A stretch of 64,000 bases of DNA from Cohnella cholangitidis (lineage in GTDB: Bacteria; Bacillota; Bacilli; Paenibacillales; Paenibacillaceae). The position numbers and the translations under genes are program-made. Positions 63,452 to 64,000 of the stretch are shown here, piece after piece. The notes under the pieces were generated by a model. It was not told the origin of the DNA, did no database searches, and saw nothing but the letters and a program-made list of their open reading frames with translations. The stretch covers positions 6,249,501 to 6,313,500 of the forward strand of contig NZ_CP041969.1 of NCBI RefSeq assembly GCF_014107495.1, in the 5' to 3' direction. Every line of letters starts with the position of its first letter. Positions within the stretch are counted from its first letter, which is position 1.

Positions 63452-64000
63452 TTAGCTTAACAGGGTTTTAGTATGACGTGCTCCAGGTATCGTTGCAAGG
63501 ATCCGGTCACGTAACCGCTCGCCAAGTTCCTCAACAGACCTCCAGACGATATGATTCATCTGTCTCGTGTCAAAGTGGCAGTTCTTAATATCGTCTTCGT
63601 GGACAGTCCAGATGACTTCCAGGCCGAGTCCTTTCGCATACCCGGCCTCGTAATATACACCGTGTTTTTGCTGCGTAAAATCCGCTACTACGAACCTAGA
63701 ATTCTTAATCTCGTAAATGATCCGGTCCACGATGTTTTCATTATGCTGAACGATGTCGACGGTGACCGGTTCAAAGCCCGTCTCGCGGATCCTCGGCATG
63801 ACATGTTCCTTGAACGAATGTAGCAGATCAAGTGAAAAAGACATTGCGATAAAGCATTGGGTTGACTTAATTCGTCGGTTAAGAAGGTCGTATCCTATCT
63901 CCAACCCTTCTGGAGTCATGATAGTACCCCGTGAAGAGATGTCTACATAACCCTTCGGATCTAAATACCCTTTGGATTTCAAGTAGTCCAATAATGAATA
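63452..64000 (-). CDS. Nucleoside 2-deoxyribosyltransferase-like protein (5' end outside window)
   Basis: At least 183 residues; the frame is open to the window end, so the true start lies beyond. A short helical part with TPEGLEIGYDLL (winged-helix-like) is followed by a Rossmann-like domain: QCFIAMSFS, IVDRIIYEIKNSRFVVADFT, and HGVYYEAGYAKGLGLEVIWTV, with the conserved Glu of YYEAGYA. This is the Nuc_deoxyrib_tr / TIR-related pattern often found fused to other domains in defence genes, where such folds can act on NAD or nucleotides. Base composition is closer to the host than that of the tns genes. Confidence 0.72.
   Translation of the reverse strand, partial: YSLLDYLKSKGYLDPKGYVDISSRGTIMTPEGLEIGYDLLNRRIKSTQCFIAMSFSLDLLHSFKEHVMPRIRETGFEPVTVDIVQHNENIVDRIIYEIKNSRFVVADFTQQKHGVYYEAGYAKGLGLEVIWTVHEDDIKNCHFDTRQMNHIVWRSVEELGERLRDRILATIPGARHTKTLLS

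Larger units (their letters stand above)
56211..64000. mobile_element. Tn7-like transposon (tnsABCD), second end outside the window
   Basis: One end is marked by TGT at 56211 (or 56213), four TnsB-type sites, and the change to A+T-rich sequence. Inside, tnsA, tnsB, tnsC and tnsD/tniQ homologues form one minus-strand operon with overlapping or abutting genes. No copy of the end motif in reverse orientation could be found up to 64000, so the far end lies outside, or the element ends in a form I do not recognise; the cargo therefore sits on the tnsA side. No Cas genes or CRISPR array are visible, so targeting is presumably by the TniQ/TnsD protein. The true right limit is uncertain: the last gene (from 63452) has a more host-like base composition. 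Confidence 0.72.

Noticed and set aside
56211..64000. CRISPR-associated transposon
   Set aside because: No Cas5/6/7/8 or Cas12k gene and no repeat-spacer array were seen; the repeats at 56217-56328 have TnsB-site spacing and at 63277-63430 irregular spacing.

Overview
The window looks like the chromosome of an endospore-forming Firmicute of the Paenibacillaceae (Paenibacillus/Cohnella type). Reasons: a complete GerA/GerB/GerC-type germination operon behind a sigma-G-like promoter, XerS, a YesM/YesN-regulated sugar ABC locus, a Bce-type peptide-resistance module, bacterial nitric oxide synthase, strong AGGAGG ribosome binding sites and many TTG/GTG starts. No rRNA, tRNA or CRISPR array was seen.

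Layout. 1-7.4 kb: end of a YfiT-like DinB protein, then signalling genes: a 5TMR-GGDEF-EAL protein, an OmpR-type regulator, a very large hybrid kinase and a small LuxR-type HTH protein. 7.4-11.1 kb: a BmrA-type exporter with its own response regulator and kinase. 11.2-29.2 kb: ordinary metabolic and regulatory genes (HD phosphohydrolase, acetyltransferases, CGNR regulator, MBL hydrolase, GH18-like secreted protein plus phosphotransferase, VOC, DUF1801 and YbaK proteins, ArsR + old yellow enzyme, NmrA/HxlR pair, cysK, MFS/ArsR pair, fumC). 29.4-39.5 kb: glycan-use locus GH130 / solute-binding protein / two permeases / YesM / YesN / GH3, consistent with uptake and phosphorolysis of beta-mannoside-containing oligosaccharides. 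39.7-44.6 kb: a DUF3990-like gene with an overlapping small partner, xerS, a DUF3221 lipoprotein, nos, a thiamine-binding-fold protein and a papain-like protein. 44.8-49.2 kb: BceRS-AB-like module. 49.2-54.5 kb: germination operon with two gerB genes. 54.7-55.7 kb: WbsX-type protein.

From about 56.2 kb the sequence becomes visibly more A+T-rich and enters a Tn7-like transposon: one end with four 16-bp TnsB-type sites (56217-56328), then tnsD/tniQ, tnsC, tnsB and tnsA on the minus strand. On the tnsA side lie likely cargo genes: an XRE regulator divergent from a DGQHR (DndB-like) gene with a palindrome inside its promoter, then a 20-bp repeat array (63277-63430) and a nucleoside-deoxyribosyltransferase-like protein that runs off the window. 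The second transposon end is not visible.

Many genes are broken. Five (hybrid kinase, bmrA-linked response regulator, GH18-like protein, phosphotransferase, tnsC) each need exactly one extra base, mostly next to homopolymers, to be read through. This points to systematic single-base deletions (long-read consensus error) or to real decay. Separately, the yesN-like regulator has an in-frame TAA, and a PhzF gene has lost its middle. The best candidates for something new are the Tn7-like element with its DGQHR/XRE cargo, the unexplained repeat array at 63.3 kb, and the DUF3990 + small overlapping gene pair.
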